Counted from the stretch's first letter, positions 1 to 6,724 are shown. The stretch is 12,745 bases of DNA from REEB95 sp035934235 (GCA_035934235.1 DASYYB010000057.1:1-12745), one strand, 5' to 3'. Numbers and translations are program-made. The notes: generated by a model from the sequence alone, not told the origin.

Positions 1-297
1 GTCGAGAGCGTGTTGCGCGAGGTGCGCGGCTTCTTCGCCGTGCACGTAGGCGAGGGCAGCTATGCCGGCGGCGTGCACTTTGAAATGACCGGCCAGGACG
101 TGACCGAATGCCTCGGTGGCGCCACGCCGCTGTCGCGCGCGGTGAGCGAGACCGATCTCGCCGACCGCTATCACACTCATTGCGATCCGCGTTTGAACGC
201 CGGCCAGGCGCTCGAGCTCGCCTTCATGATCGCCGAAGAGCTGAAGAAGAAGCGCGCCGGCCAGGCCGCGGCGGCGCGCGCACGAGCCGCGTCCTGA
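1..297 (+). CDS. 3-deoxy-7-phosphoheptulonate synthase, class II (C-terminal part, cut by window start)
   Basis: Only the last 98 codons are present; the frame is open from base 1 and stops with TGA at 295-297. The segment carries the highly conserved C-terminal block of class II (plant/actinobacterial-type) DAHP synthases: a GGVHFEMTGQDVTECLGG stretch and, further on, RYHTHCDPRLN followed by QALELAF. The family condenses phosphoenolpyruvate and erythrose 4-phosphate, the first step of the shikimate pathway, in the cytoplasm. The last ~20 residues are a Lys/Ala/Arg-rich tail (about residues 78-98 of the visible part), typical of a poorly conserved C-terminus. The next gene on the same strand overlaps or nearly abuts it. 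The family call is firm from the motifs; the N-terminal domain cannot be seen. Confidence 0.93.
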   Translation, partial: VESVLREVRGFFAVHVGEGSYAGGVHFEMTGQDVTECLGGATPLSRAVSETDLADRYHTHCDPRLNAGQALELAFMIAEELKKKRAGQAAAARARAAS

Positions 298-1454
298 GCG
301 GCGCGCCCCGGCGCGCCAATCCGTCGCCGCCGCCGGACGATCCGGTCACGCGGCTCACCGACGCTTATTTCAACAAGACCAAGGAGATCGTCCGCCGCCA
401 CGGCGACAAGCGCGTCACCTATGCCGTGTTCATGCGCCGGCCGGTGATCGCGACGCCGCGTCTCATGGTGGATTTTCTCGAAGCTACGGCGCGGGCGCGC
501 GGCACAAGCTTTCAGATCGATCTACCGTATAAAGAGGGCGAATGGGTCGGCGCCGGCGAGGTGCTCGCCTATATCTCTGGCTCGCTGGTCCACCTGGTCG
601 ATCTCGAGACGCTTTATCTCCAGAAGCTCGGCGCCTCCTGCGTCGCCGCCTACAACGCCTATGCCATGTGTTCGGATCTGCCCAAGGCGGCATTCCTGGC
701 GATGGATGCGCGCCACTGCGCGGGCGCGGAAATGGCCGAGATGATGGCCTACGCCGCCGCCGTCGGCTCGGCGGCCGCCAAGCGCGAAGCGAACGCCGTC
801 GGCTTCATCGGCAATGCCACCGACGCCACCGCGCATTATTTCGGCCAGAAGTTCGGCCTCGGCACCATGCCGCACGCGCTCATCGGCTATGCCGGCTCGA
901 CCGTGCGCGCCGCCGAGATGTTCCGCGAGACCTTTCCCGACGAGAAGCTGACCGTGCTGGTCGATTATTTCGGCCAGGAAGTGACCGACACGCTCGCCGT
1001 CGCGCGGCGCTTTCCCGATCTCGCCGCCGCCGGCAAATTGGCGATACGCCTCGACACCCATGGCGGCCGCTATATCGAAGAGCTCGACGTGGCGCGGTCC
1101 TATGCCGTGCTCGAAGCCGCCGTGCCCAACGCCATCCGCGGCTATCGCACCGAGGCCGAGCTGCGTTATCTCATCGGCACCGGCGTTTCGGCGGCGGCGA
1201 TCTGGCATGTGCGCAAGCGGCTCGACGGCGAAGGCTTTCCCAAGGTGAAGATCGTCGCGAGTTCCGGCTTCACGCCCGCCAAATGCCGCGCCATGTCGAT
1301 CGCCGAAGCGCCTATTGATGTTGTGGGTACTGGATCGTACCTGCCGGAGTCCTGGAACGAGACGTACGCCACCGCCGACATCGTCGAATATGACGGCAAG
1401 CCGCTGGTCAAGATCGGCCGTGAATTCCTGATGCGGAAGAAGAGCGACGGCTGA
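294..1454 (+). CDS. Nicotinate phosphoribosyltransferase (alphaproteobacterial type), start codon unresolved
   Basis: Cytoplasmic NAD-salvage enzyme that joins nicotinate to phosphoribosyl pyrophosphate to give nicotinate mononucleotide. Recognisable blocks are VTRLTDAYF (codons from 345), KRVTYAVFMRRPV, LVDLETLYLQKLG, YNAYAMCSDLPK, MDARHCAGAEMAEMMAY, FIGNATDATAHYFG, MPHALIGYAGSTVRAAEMF, VLVDYFG, RLDTHGGR, IVASSGF and DVVGTGSYLP; these phosphate- and ring-binding loops match the nicotinate/quinolinate phosphoribosyltransferase fold. Family similarity starts near 345, yet no ATG, GTG or TTG is in frame between 183 and 425. Choices are a CTG at 294 overlapping the upstream TGA (used here as the minimal extension), TTG at 180 or ATG at 108 deep inside the upstream gene, or GTG 426/ATG 432, which would remove a conserved N-terminus. 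No clear ribosome binding site supports any of them. Function confidence is high, start confidence low. Confidence 0.88.
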   Translation: MSGAPRRANPSPPPDDPVTRLTDAYFNKTKEIVRRHGDKRVTYAVFMRRPVIATPRLMVDFLEATARARGTSFQIDLPYKEGEWVGAGEVLAYISGSLVHLVDLETLYLQKLGASCVAAYNAYAMCSDLPKAAFLAMDARHCAGAEMAEMMAYAAAVGSAAAKREANAVGFIGNATDATAHYFGQKFGLGTMPHALIGYAGSTVRAAEMFRETFPDEKLTVLVDYFGQEVTDTLAVARRFPDLAAAGKLAIRLDTHGGRYIEELDVARSYAVLEAAVPNAIRGYRTEAELRYLIGTGVSAAAIWHVRKRLDGEGFPKVKIVASSGFTPAKCRAMSIAEAPIDVVGTGSYLPESWNETYATADIVEYDGKPLVKIGREFLMRKKSDG

Positions 1455-1472
1455 CGGCGCGTCCGTTAGCCG
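1448..1472. terminator. Bidirectional hairpin between convergent genes, containing both stop codons
   Basis: A 10-bp stem, CGGCTGACGG (1448-1457) pairing with CCGTTAGCCG (1463-1472) with one G-T wobble, closes a 5-nt loop. The left arm holds the TGA of the phosphoribosyltransferase gene (1452-1454) and the right arm holds the TAA of the minus-strand copD gene (1466-1468). No T-tract follows on either strand, so efficient intrinsic termination is uncertain; the hairpin may instead protect 3' ends. Confidence 0.5.
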
Positions 1473-3406
1473 CCGTGGCCGGCGTGGTTCGGCGCCGATC
1501 CTGCGAAACGCGCCACCGTGAGGGCATCGGCCGCAAGCGTTTCGGGCGGCACGACGTTGCGCGCCGTCCAGCGCACGCGGACGTTGCCGTTGCGGTCGAG
1601 CATCAATTCGGTCTCGCCGCCGTCGCCGTCGTTCCGGAACAGGCTGAGCGCCGCCGCCACATTTCCCGATACGCCGACGACATAAGGCGGGTTCGTCACG
1701 GCGCCGTGGCTCGCGCCGGCGACGCCGACGGCGATCACCGGCAAGCCGGCGGCAATCAGCTTGAGCTGCGCCGCGCCAAGCTGCTGCAGCCGCGCGACCG
1801 GCGCATCCGATCCGAACAGCACCAGCAACGCCGGCCCCTCGGCCAGCACTTGGCGGAGCGTGTCCTGCACGCCGCCGCTTTCGAAGGCGAAATCGGGCAC
1901 CTGCGCCGCGGCGACGGTGCTGACCGTCGGCCCCATCTCGCCGGCGATCGCGCCGGCGGCGCGCGCGCGGATGAAATGGATGACGTCCCAGCGCGCGGGC
2001 GGCGTGAGCACGGTCGCGAAGGACGGCATGACGTCGCCGTAACCGTGGCTCACCCACCAGAATATGTCGCCCGGCGTGTGCGCGAAGAGATGCAGCCGGA
2101 CCAAATTCGGCGGCTTGATCGGCAGGCTGGCAGCGACCAGTCCGTTGCCTTTGCCGTCGGCGCCGTGACAGACGGCGCATCTCTGCGCGTAGATCGCGGT
2201 GCCGCGGTCCACGGCCGCCGCGTCATAGGGGACTGTCGGCGCGAAATACGTCGTCGGATAGGCGACGACCAAGGCGCGCATCGCCGGCGCGCTGCCGAAT
2301 GCGACGCAGACGATCAGCCCGATGAAGGCGGCGCCAAGCGGTTTCTTCCAGCCGGCGGCGAGCGCGGCCACCGCGACAATCGCGCAAACGCAAAACGCCG
2401 CGGCGAAGATCCACAGCATGACGATCGCGCCGGTCGACAATGCACCGGCCAGAAGGCGGAACGGCAACGGCCACACCGGTTCGGTGTGCAGCCCCGGCGG
2501 CAAGATACCGAGCACGCCGACAATCGCGAGGATGCCGAGACCGAGGCCGCTTTCGATCAGCGCGTTGCGCCGCAACTGCGCCAGCGCCGCGTTCGGCGCG
2601 GCGCCGACGAGGCGCGGCGTCAGCCGCAAGCGGTTCACCGCCGCGACCGTCAGCATGATCAGGAACAACGCGATCTTGATCAGCAACAGGCGGCCATAGA
2701 GCGTGCCGATCAGCGCCGGCACGTTGCCGGCGAGGTACCAGGTGTTGACGATGCCCGAAGCCAGCAGCACGGCGACGCCGATCATGGCCATCAGCGAGAA
2801 GCGCCGGGTTGCGATTGCCGCCGCTTGTGTGGTGGCCGTATCGCCGCGCCGTGCCGCCGTCAGCAGCAGCGCCAGCGGCGCCAGGCTGCCGAGCCACGCG
2901 CCGGCTGCGATCAGATGCAGCAGGTCGGCAGCGAGATGGATCTTGCCGTCGGTCCCTTCGTCGGATGCGCCATGCCCGGCCCAGGCTAGGCTGGCGAGCA
3001 GAGCCACCGACAGCGCCAAGCCGATCCAGGCAACGTCGCCAACGCGCGCGTGCCGGCGCCACGCCAGCGTCGCGCCGAACGCGATCGCCAGCGCCAGCCG
3101 CAACAGCCAATCTTCGCCGATGCGCGTGCGCATCAGCACCGTACCGACGGCGCCGGAGCCGAAGACGTGGCCGAGGCCTTGCCCGCTCATGTCGGCGGCG
3201 ACGCCGGCGAGCCAGCCGGCGCCCGAAATCACCGCCAGCGCCAAGCTGAACCAGGCGAGGCGCTTCAATCGTCGCGCCAGATCCGCCGCGCCGGCGGCTC
3301 CGTCCAGCGCCGACGCGGCGATCAGGCATTCGAACATGCCGACGCCGACAAGCGACACGCAGCCGGCGAAATGCAGCGTGCGTGCGATGACGAGGAAGGC
3401 GTCCAT
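1466..3406 (-). CDS. copD: CopD-family copper transport protein fused to cytochrome c and a thioredoxin-fold-like tail
   Basis: 646 residues starting at ATG 3406-3404, which lies 5 nt after the copC stop; the open frame extends further upstream only as copC antiframe. Residues 1 to ~385 are multi-spanning membrane protein with the CopD signature GHGA, then HLAADLLHLIAAGAWLGSL: histidines plus the W-x-G turn typical of CopD, which moves copper across the inner membrane with CopC. A c-type cytochrome domain follows, with CAVCH at 410-414 for covalent haem c and a probable axial Met in VMPSF at 460. Residues ~500-630 resemble a thioredoxin/redoxin fold (VPDFAF, ALLVLFGSD, then LDRNGNVRVRW), but the usual CxxC is absent (SDAP at that place). 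Both extra domains should sit in the periplasm. The gene is the last of the copper operon and ends in a hairpin. Domain limits are approximate; the redoxin assignment is the least certain part. Confidence 0.85.
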   Translation of the reverse strand: MDAFLVIARTLHFAGCVSLVGVGMFECLIAASALDGAAGAADLARRLKRLAWFSLALAVISGAGWLAGVAADMSGQGLGHVFGSGAVGTVLMRTRIGEDWLLRLALAIAFGATLAWRRHARVGDVAWIGLALSVALLASLAWAGHGASDEGTDGKIHLAADLLHLIAAGAWLGSLAPLALLLTAARRGDTATTQAAAIATRRFSLMAMIGVAVLLASGIVNTWYLAGNVPALIGTLYGRLLLIKIALFLIMLTVAAVNRLRLTPRLVGAAPNAALAQLRRNALIESGLGLGILAIVGVLGILPPGLHTEPVWPLPFRLLAGALSTGAIVMLWIFAAAFCVCAIVAVAALAAGWKKPLGAAFIGLIVCVAFGSAPAMRALVVAYPTTYFAPTVPYDAAAVDRGTAIYAQRCAVCHGADGKGNGLVAASLPIKPPNLVRLHLFAHTPGDIFWWVSHGYGDVMPSFATVLTPPARWDVIHFIRARAAGAIAGEMGPTVSTVAAAQVPDFAFESGGVQDTLRQVLAEGPALLVLFGSDAPVARLQQLGAAQLKLIAAGLPVIAVGVAGASHGAVTNPPYVVGVSGNVAAALSLFRNDGDGGETELMLDRNGNVRVRWTARNVVPPETLAADALTVARFAGSAPNHAGHGG

Positions 3407-3411
3407 CGTGC

Positions 3412-3777
3412 CTACTTGCCGACGTCGAAGGTGAACGTGCCTTCGGTCGTATGGGTGTCGACCGAGACGACGTGCCAGTGGACGGTGTAGGTGCCGGGCG
3501 GCAGCGGCTTCAGTCCGAGCTGCAACTCGGCCGGATTGTCCGCGGCGACGTGGGGGTCGCCGCGATCGGCGCGCTGGCCGGCGGCATCGGTTACGGTCGC
3601 GGTGCTGAAGGCCGGCTCGATGTGCTCGGTGAACCACAGCGCGATGTCCGCCGGTGCCGCTGGCACGGCGCTCCCCACGGCCGGACTGGCGTGATCGAGA
3701 AACGCATGCGCGTGCGCCGGTGCGGCTGCGAACAGGCCGGCGGCGAACGCGATCGCGATGAGCGGATGCCGGATCAT
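3412..3777 (-). CDS. copC: CopC-family periplasmic copper-binding protein
   Basis: 121 residues with a Sec signal peptide (positive start MIRH, hydrophobic core, cleavage expected after AHA at residue 23). The mature protein would begin with His24, then AFLDHASP, the classical CopC N-terminus in which the free amino group and first His bind Cu(II). The distal part has SVDTHTTEG with Asp107 and His109, the other conserved Cu(II) ligands. No methionine follows the start Met, so the Met-rich Cu(I) site of some CopC proteins is absent. It probably binds Cu(II) in the periplasm and hands it to the CopD encoded 5 nt downstream. Its ATG overlaps the TGA of the upstream gene (ATGA), indicating translational coupling. 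Length matches the family. Confidence 0.93.
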   Translation of the reverse strand: MIRHPLIAIAFAAGLFAAAPAHAHAFLDHASPAVGSAVPAAPADIALWFTEHIEPAFSTATVTDAAGQRADRGDPHVAADNPAELQLGLKPLPPGTYTVHWHVVSVDTHTTEGTFTFDVGK

Positions 3778-4694
3778 TGCCAGAGATTCCTGTCGATCAA
3801 GGGGACGCCCAGGGATTTTGGCAGCAGATCGTCGAGGAAGAAATGCACCTGGACGATGAAGCCGGTGCCTTGCTTTTGCCGTGTGGCGGTGTTGGCGGGT
3901 ATCAATGCCTCGGCGCCGAGCTGCCAAGTGTCGGCTTCATAAAGAAGCCCAGGCGCGATCGTGCCGGTGGGCGTGCCGTGATCGGGACTCGCGTACGAGA
4001 ATTCGATCAATGGGATCACGCGGCCCATGAATGCCGGCAGGTTCAATGCCTTCACGTGCTGCTGCAAGTACGGCATGGCGTATTGCAGGGACGCCGCATA
4101 AGCCCACGCATCAGGGCTGGCTTCAGGGGAATCGGAGAATTGACGGCTGAGCTCGCCGGTAACCGCGAGCGGCCGCAGATAGCCGATGGGTAGGTCGCCG
4201 AGCCCCTTGCCGAGATAGAGCGTCGGCGCCGTATAGCTCACGTTGCCGATGGCGCCGGCGTTGATCAGCTGAGACGAGCCGGTTCGGGCGAAGTTGCGGA
4301 TCACGCCGACCGACACAAGGAACTCGTGCGTGTCCCAGCACGGCAACTCGTCCTTGAGCGTCACCGTGAGATTGTCCCAACCGTGCAGGTTCTGGCCGCC
4401 GCCGTGCCGGGTGAAATAGTCGTCGTTGATGGCGACGCCCAAATCCTGGGTGATCGTCTTGTCCCATTCGAAGCCGTAATCGACCGAATGGCCGGCGGCA
4501 TTGCCGCCGGTCGCCGGGATCGGCAGATATTGAATCGTCGGCAGCGACAGTTCGTCGCCGACACCCGGATCGTCCATGGTCAGCGTCGCGGGAAAGACGC
4601 GGTCGCCGCAAACGGCGTGCGCCAACGCGGCGGAATTCGTTGCCAGCAGGGTGGCGGCCGCAAGCGCAGCCGCGCACCAACATGTGCGTTTCAT
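3774..4694 (-). CDS. Uncharacterised exported protein of the copper operon, possibly outer-membrane beta-barrel
   Basis: 306 residues from ATG 4694-4692, chosen because GGAG lies 6 nt upstream and a good signal peptide follows (MKRTCWCAAALAAATLLA, cleavage probably after ALA before HAVCGD). The 21 codons further upstream look like non-coding extension. The mature part is rich in alternating polar/hydrophobic strands and Gly/Tyr/Trp, for example LGVAINDDYF, WDNLTVTLKDELP, TAPTLYLGKGLGDLP, FIVQVHFFLDDLLP; this resembles phenol-degradation-type (MetA-like) outer-membrane or transporter-annotated proteins, but I cannot assign a named family with certainty. It ends in NLWQ rather than the terminal Phe common in barrels. 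Its stop overlaps the copC start, so a copper-related envelope role is inferred from context alone. Confidence 0.8.
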   Translation of the reverse strand: MKRTCWCAAALAAATLLATNSAALAHAVCGDRVFPATLTMDDPGVGDELSLPTIQYLPIPATGGNAAGHSVDYGFEWDKTITQDLGVAINDDYFTRHGGGQNLHGWDNLTVTLKDELPCWDTHEFLVSVGVIRNFARTGSSQLINAGAIGNVSYTAPTLYLGKGLGDLPIGYLRPLAVTGELSRQFSDSPEASPDAWAYAASLQYAMPYLQQHVKALNLPAFMGRVIPLIEFSYASPDHGTPTGTIAPGLLYEADTWQLGAEALIPANTATRQKQGTGFIVQVHFFLDDLLPKSLGVPLIDRNLWQ

Positions 4695-4772
4695 CTCGAT
4701 CTCCAAAGCTCGAATCATGCCGATCGCCACGGCCGCGCGAACGCGTCCGGGCACCATCAGATTTTGTCGGCT

Positions 4773-5189
4773 TCAGACGCGCGGCGGCGCGCGCGAGCGA
4801 TAGGCAACGGCTGGTGCGTCCGCCGACCGGGTTGCGGCCGGCGCCGGCAGATCGACGCTCGCGACCGCAATCGGTTGCGCGATCGTCGGCACCGTCGCCG
4901 TGACGAGTCCGGTGAGAGCGCCGAACGCGGCGATGACCGGGCAGGTGGCATCGTGATGCTGGCCGTGATCGTCCGTGTCGTCGGCATCGTGCGCGTTGTG
5001 GCCGATCAGCGTCGCGAGCACGCGCCATTCGACGCCGTGGTGTTCGGGTTCGGTCGTGCTGCGGTGCGCTGGCGCGAGATCCTCGGCCAGATCGAAGGCC
5101 AGGTGGATCGGCACGAGGGCGTTGAGCGCCAACGCCAGAATTCCAGCGCGCGCCGCCCAACGAACGCCATGCCGCCGCGGCGAATCCAC
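4773..5189 (-). CDS. DUF2946-like His/Asp-rich membrane-anchored protein, first gene of the copper operon
   Basis: Read from GTG 5189-5187 (138 residues). GGGGAG lies 10 nt upstream, and the resulting N-terminus is a basic stretch (PRRHGVRWAARAG) followed by a hydrophobic helix (ILALALNALVPIHLAF), as in DUF2946 proteins. An alternative TTG at 5252 adds 21 residues but lacks a ribosome site. The middle is strongly His/Asp-rich (HNAHDADDTDDHGQHHD), then TCPVIAAFGALTG, a second hydrophobic patch, and a C-terminus YRSRAPPRV that recalls the Arg-x-Pro-Pro end of DUF2946. Such proteins often occur beside copper genes; metal binding by the His/Asp run is inference. The 78-nt gap to the next gene shows no obvious terminator, so joint transcription is likely. 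The family call is moderate. Confidence 0.62.
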   Translation of the reverse strand: MDSPRRHGVRWAARAGILALALNALVPIHLAFDLAEDLAPAHRSTTEPEHHGVEWRVLATLIGHNAHDADDTDDHGQHHDATCPVIAAFGALTGLVTATVPTIAQPIAVASVDLPAPAATRSADAPAVAYRSRAPPRV

Positions 5190-5351
5190 CGTGAAAGCGC
5201 TCCCCGCTATTGCGGTCGACGGTAGAGAGCGTGAGTGGGGCGGGCAATTCAATTATGCGTCAAGCCGCGGGCGATGGTGTCGCAGGCGCGACTTGACCGC
5301 GACGGCCATGCCGTGAGAGGCAAGACGCGGACGGGGCGGGAAGGGAGAACC
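5190..5351. promoter_or_regulatory. Divergent spacer between the copper operon and the DUF2237 gene
   Basis: This spacer must hold the promoters of two divergent units. On the minus strand CATAAT (5257-5252) is a 5/6 match to a -10 box, but the bases 17 nt upstream do not resemble TTGACA, so an activator may be needed. Use of this box would start the mRNA downstream of TTG 5252 and so favours GTG 5189 as the start of the DUF2946-like gene. On the plus strand TTGACC (5293-5298) is a possible -35 with no convincing -10. No clear metal-regulator operator was found. Confidence 0.3.
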
Positions 5352-5765
5352 ATGCCTTTCGATCCCAACCAAGGCGGCGGCGAACGGCGCGGACGGGCGC
5401 CGTCGCGCAACGTCCTGGGCGGCAAACTCGAATCTTGCTCGATCAAGCCGATGACCGGCTTTTATCGTAACGGCTGCTGCGACACCGGTGTCGAAGATGC
5501 CGGCAGCCACACGGTCTGCGTCGTCGCCACCGTCGAGTTCCTCGCGTTTTCGAAATCGCGCGGGAACGACCTGTCGACGCCGATGCCCGAGTTCGGTTTT
5601 CCCGGCTTGAAGCCGGGCGATCGCTGGTGCCTGTGTGCGCCGCGCTGGCAGGAGGCGCTCGACGCCGGCAAGGCGCCGCGTGTCGTGCTACGCGCAACGC
5701 ACGAAGGCGCGCTTGAGGATTGCAACCTCGCCGATCTCAAAAAATACGCCATCGACCTGGCGTGA
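5352..5765 (+). CDS. DUF2237 family protein
   Basis: 137 residues starting at ATG 5352; AAGGGAG at 5343-5349 is a good ribosome site, whereas the open frame upstream is not family-like. Recognisable DUF2237 features are NVLGGKLESCS, PMTGFYRNGCCDTG, HTVCVVATVEFLAFSKSRGN, the DLSTPMPEFGFPGLKPGD block, WCLCAPRW and VVLRATHE. The conserved cysteines (CS, GCC, VCV, CLC) suggest structural or metal roles, but no activity is established to my knowledge. Length is normal for the family. It appears to be a single-gene unit: it diverges from the copper operon and is followed by 224 nt without a gene. Cytoplasmic (no signal peptide). Confidence 0.9.
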   Translation: MPFDPNQGGGERRGRAPSRNVLGGKLESCSIKPMTGFYRNGCCDTGVEDAGSHTVCVVATVEFLAFSKSRGNDLSTPMPEFGFPGLKPGDRWCLCAPRWQEALDAGKAPRVVLRATHEGALEDCNLADLKKYAIDLA

Positions 5766-5952
5766 GGCGCACGGCTATCCGCCACGAACGGCCCGTCCGC
5801 ATGGGTATCGCCGCCAGGGATCTCAATTGCCGCAGCCCTTTCCAAAGCTTGTGGGCGCACAGAGGATGTGACAAAACGGTGATCCGCAGGCGGCTTGCGT
5901 CGGTGACGGAACAGATCGCGTCCACGGCCGTTGTCGCTTGTGCTATTCCACT

Positions 5953-5970
5953 CCCCCGGGGCCCCGGGGG
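5953..5970. repeat. Perfect 18-bp G/C palindrome just upstream of a ribosome binding site
   Basis: CCCCCGGGGCCCCGGGGG is fully self-complementary and made only of G and C. It ends 7 nt before the AGGAGG ribosome site (5978-5983) of the next gene, inside its probable leader. The rest of the 5766-5989 spacer shows no gene, and I could not pick a convincing promoter there. Confidence 0.7.
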
Positions 5971-5989
5971 GTCCATCAGGAGGTTTTGA

Positions 5990-6418
5990 ATGATGAAACG
6001 TTTGTTGCTGGCCGTATCGGTTTTGGCGCTCACGGCCGGCGGCGCCTATGCACAGGGCAACTCTTCGTCGCCCGCTCCAGCGCCGGCTGCACCGCCGGCG
6101 GCGGCGGCACCAGCTCCGGCCGCAACCGGCGGTGGCGCGATGGGACAAGCGCCCAAGGCCAGCACGGGCCATGCGGCGACGCATGCTGCCTCGGCGACCA
6201 AGGTCAAGGAAGCGCAACAGGCTTTGCAGGAAGCCGGACTCTATAAGGGCAAGGTCGACGGCAAGTTCGGGCCGCAGACCAAGGCCGCCGTTAAAGAGTT
6301 CCAGAAGGAAAACGGCTTGAAGCAGACCGCTCACCTCGACAGCGCGACAATGAAGAAGCTGACTCAGGCTGGTGCAGCCGGTGGCGGAATGCCGGCCGGC
6401 GGCACGACGTCACACTAA
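5990..6418 (+). CDS. Exported protein with C-terminal peptidoglycan-binding (PG_binding_1) domain
   Basis: 142 residues. Tandem ATGs at 5990 and 5993 both follow a perfect AGGAGG (5978-5983) at 6 and 9 nt; the first is used here. Residues 1-21 form a Sec signal peptide (MMKR, hydrophobic core, AYA before QG). Residues 22-70 are a Pro/Ala/Gly-rich low-complexity linker. Residues ~71-126 form one peptidoglycan-binding domain: VKEAQQALQEAGLYKG, VDGKFGPQTKAAVKEFQ, ENGLK, then LDSATMKKL, with the GxxGPxT core of the family. There is no catalytic domain, so the protein probably sits on cell-wall peptidoglycan in the periplasm as a binding or structural factor. It is followed by a strong hairpin terminator, consistent with a monocistronic mRNA. 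Confidence 0.9.
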   Translation: MMKRLLLAVSVLALTAGGAYAQGNSSSPAPAPAAPPAAAAPAPAATGGGAMGQAPKASTGHAATHAASATKVKEAQQALQEAGLYKGKVDGKFGPQTKAAVKEFQKENGLKQTAHLDSATMKKLTQAGAAGGGMPAGGTTSH

Positions 6419-6452
6419 GCCGGCGTCTAGTTTCTCGTTACCGACGGCAAGA

Positions 6453-6493
6453 CGGCCGCACGCGCTCAAGGGCGCGTGCGGCCGATTGCTTTT
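6453..6493 (+). terminator. Intrinsic terminator after the peptidoglycan-binding protein gene
   Basis: A perfect 13-bp stem (CGGCCGCACGCGC at 6453-6465 with GCGCGTGCGGCCG at 6472-6484) closes a 6-nt TCAAGG loop and is followed by ATTGCTTTT on the plus strand. It lies 34 nt after the stop codon. The minus strand has no T-run after the stem, so it is directional. Confidence 0.82.
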
Positions 6494-6505
6494 GCGGTCG
6501 GCTGA

Positions 6506-6680
6506 TCCGCGCCGCTCGATGAACCAATTGGGGTAGACCGGCGGCAATTCCGTCGTGGCGTCGAGCGTCGCGATCTCGGCGTCGGATAATTTGAGCGCGG
6601 CCGCCTTCCACGCCGACCCATTGGAAATGTCGCTCGGGTTTCGTCGTGCCGAACGATCCACGGGCACGCCATGACGCCAT
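6506..6680 (-). pseudogene. Frameshifted C-terminal remnant of an aldo/keto reductase gene
   Basis: On the minus strand three frames carry consecutive pieces of the aldo/keto reductase C-terminus. MACPWIVR (about 6680-6656) is in one frame, FGTTKPER (6653-6630) in a second, and AWKAAALKL then SDAEIATLDATTELPP and YPNWFIE (6613-6515) in a third. In intact members these read as the segment before the end of the barrel: a VI-x-G-x-x-x-P-E-x cofactor motif, then L-x-x-EI-x-x-LD-x-A and a PP-x-YP-x-W tail. Single-base shifts between the pieces and the absence of any preceding barrel sequence mark this as a decayed 3' fragment, without a usable start. The third piece is the best supported; the first is a weaker match. 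The rest of the 356-nt spacer at 6419-6774 holds only the terminator on one side and a small hairpin on the other. Confidence 0.6.
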
Positions 6681-6724
6681 AGGACCGCCATAATTCGTCG
6701 AATAGAATGCGCGTCCCATTTTCA

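Noticed and set aside
522..2180. 552-codon minus-strand open frame antisense to the phosphoribosyltransferase and copD 3' end
   Set aside because: Composition is Arg/Ala-rich antiframe of GC-rich genes, it crosses two clearly recognised genes and shows no family motif.
1475..2989. 504-codon plus-strand open frame antisense to copD
   Set aside because: Arg/Gln/Asp-rich nonsense-like composition opposite a protein with haem and CopD motifs; a GC-driven shadow.
2809..3249. Arg-rich plus-strand frame within the copD antisense
   Set aside because: Nearly pure Arg/Ala/Ser/Pro composition, typical of an off-frame GC-rich shadow.
4123..5247. 374-codon minus-strand frame spanning the exported 306-residue protein and the DUF2946-like gene
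   Set aside because: It overlaps two genes that have a signal peptide, start signals and family-like sequence in the other frames; its own product is Arg-rich and motif-free.
5766..5989. Search for a small gene or structured RNA between the DUF2237 and peptidoglycan-binding genes
   Set aside because: Open frames here lack start signals and family features; apart from the GC palindrome and ribosome site I see no RNA-like structure.
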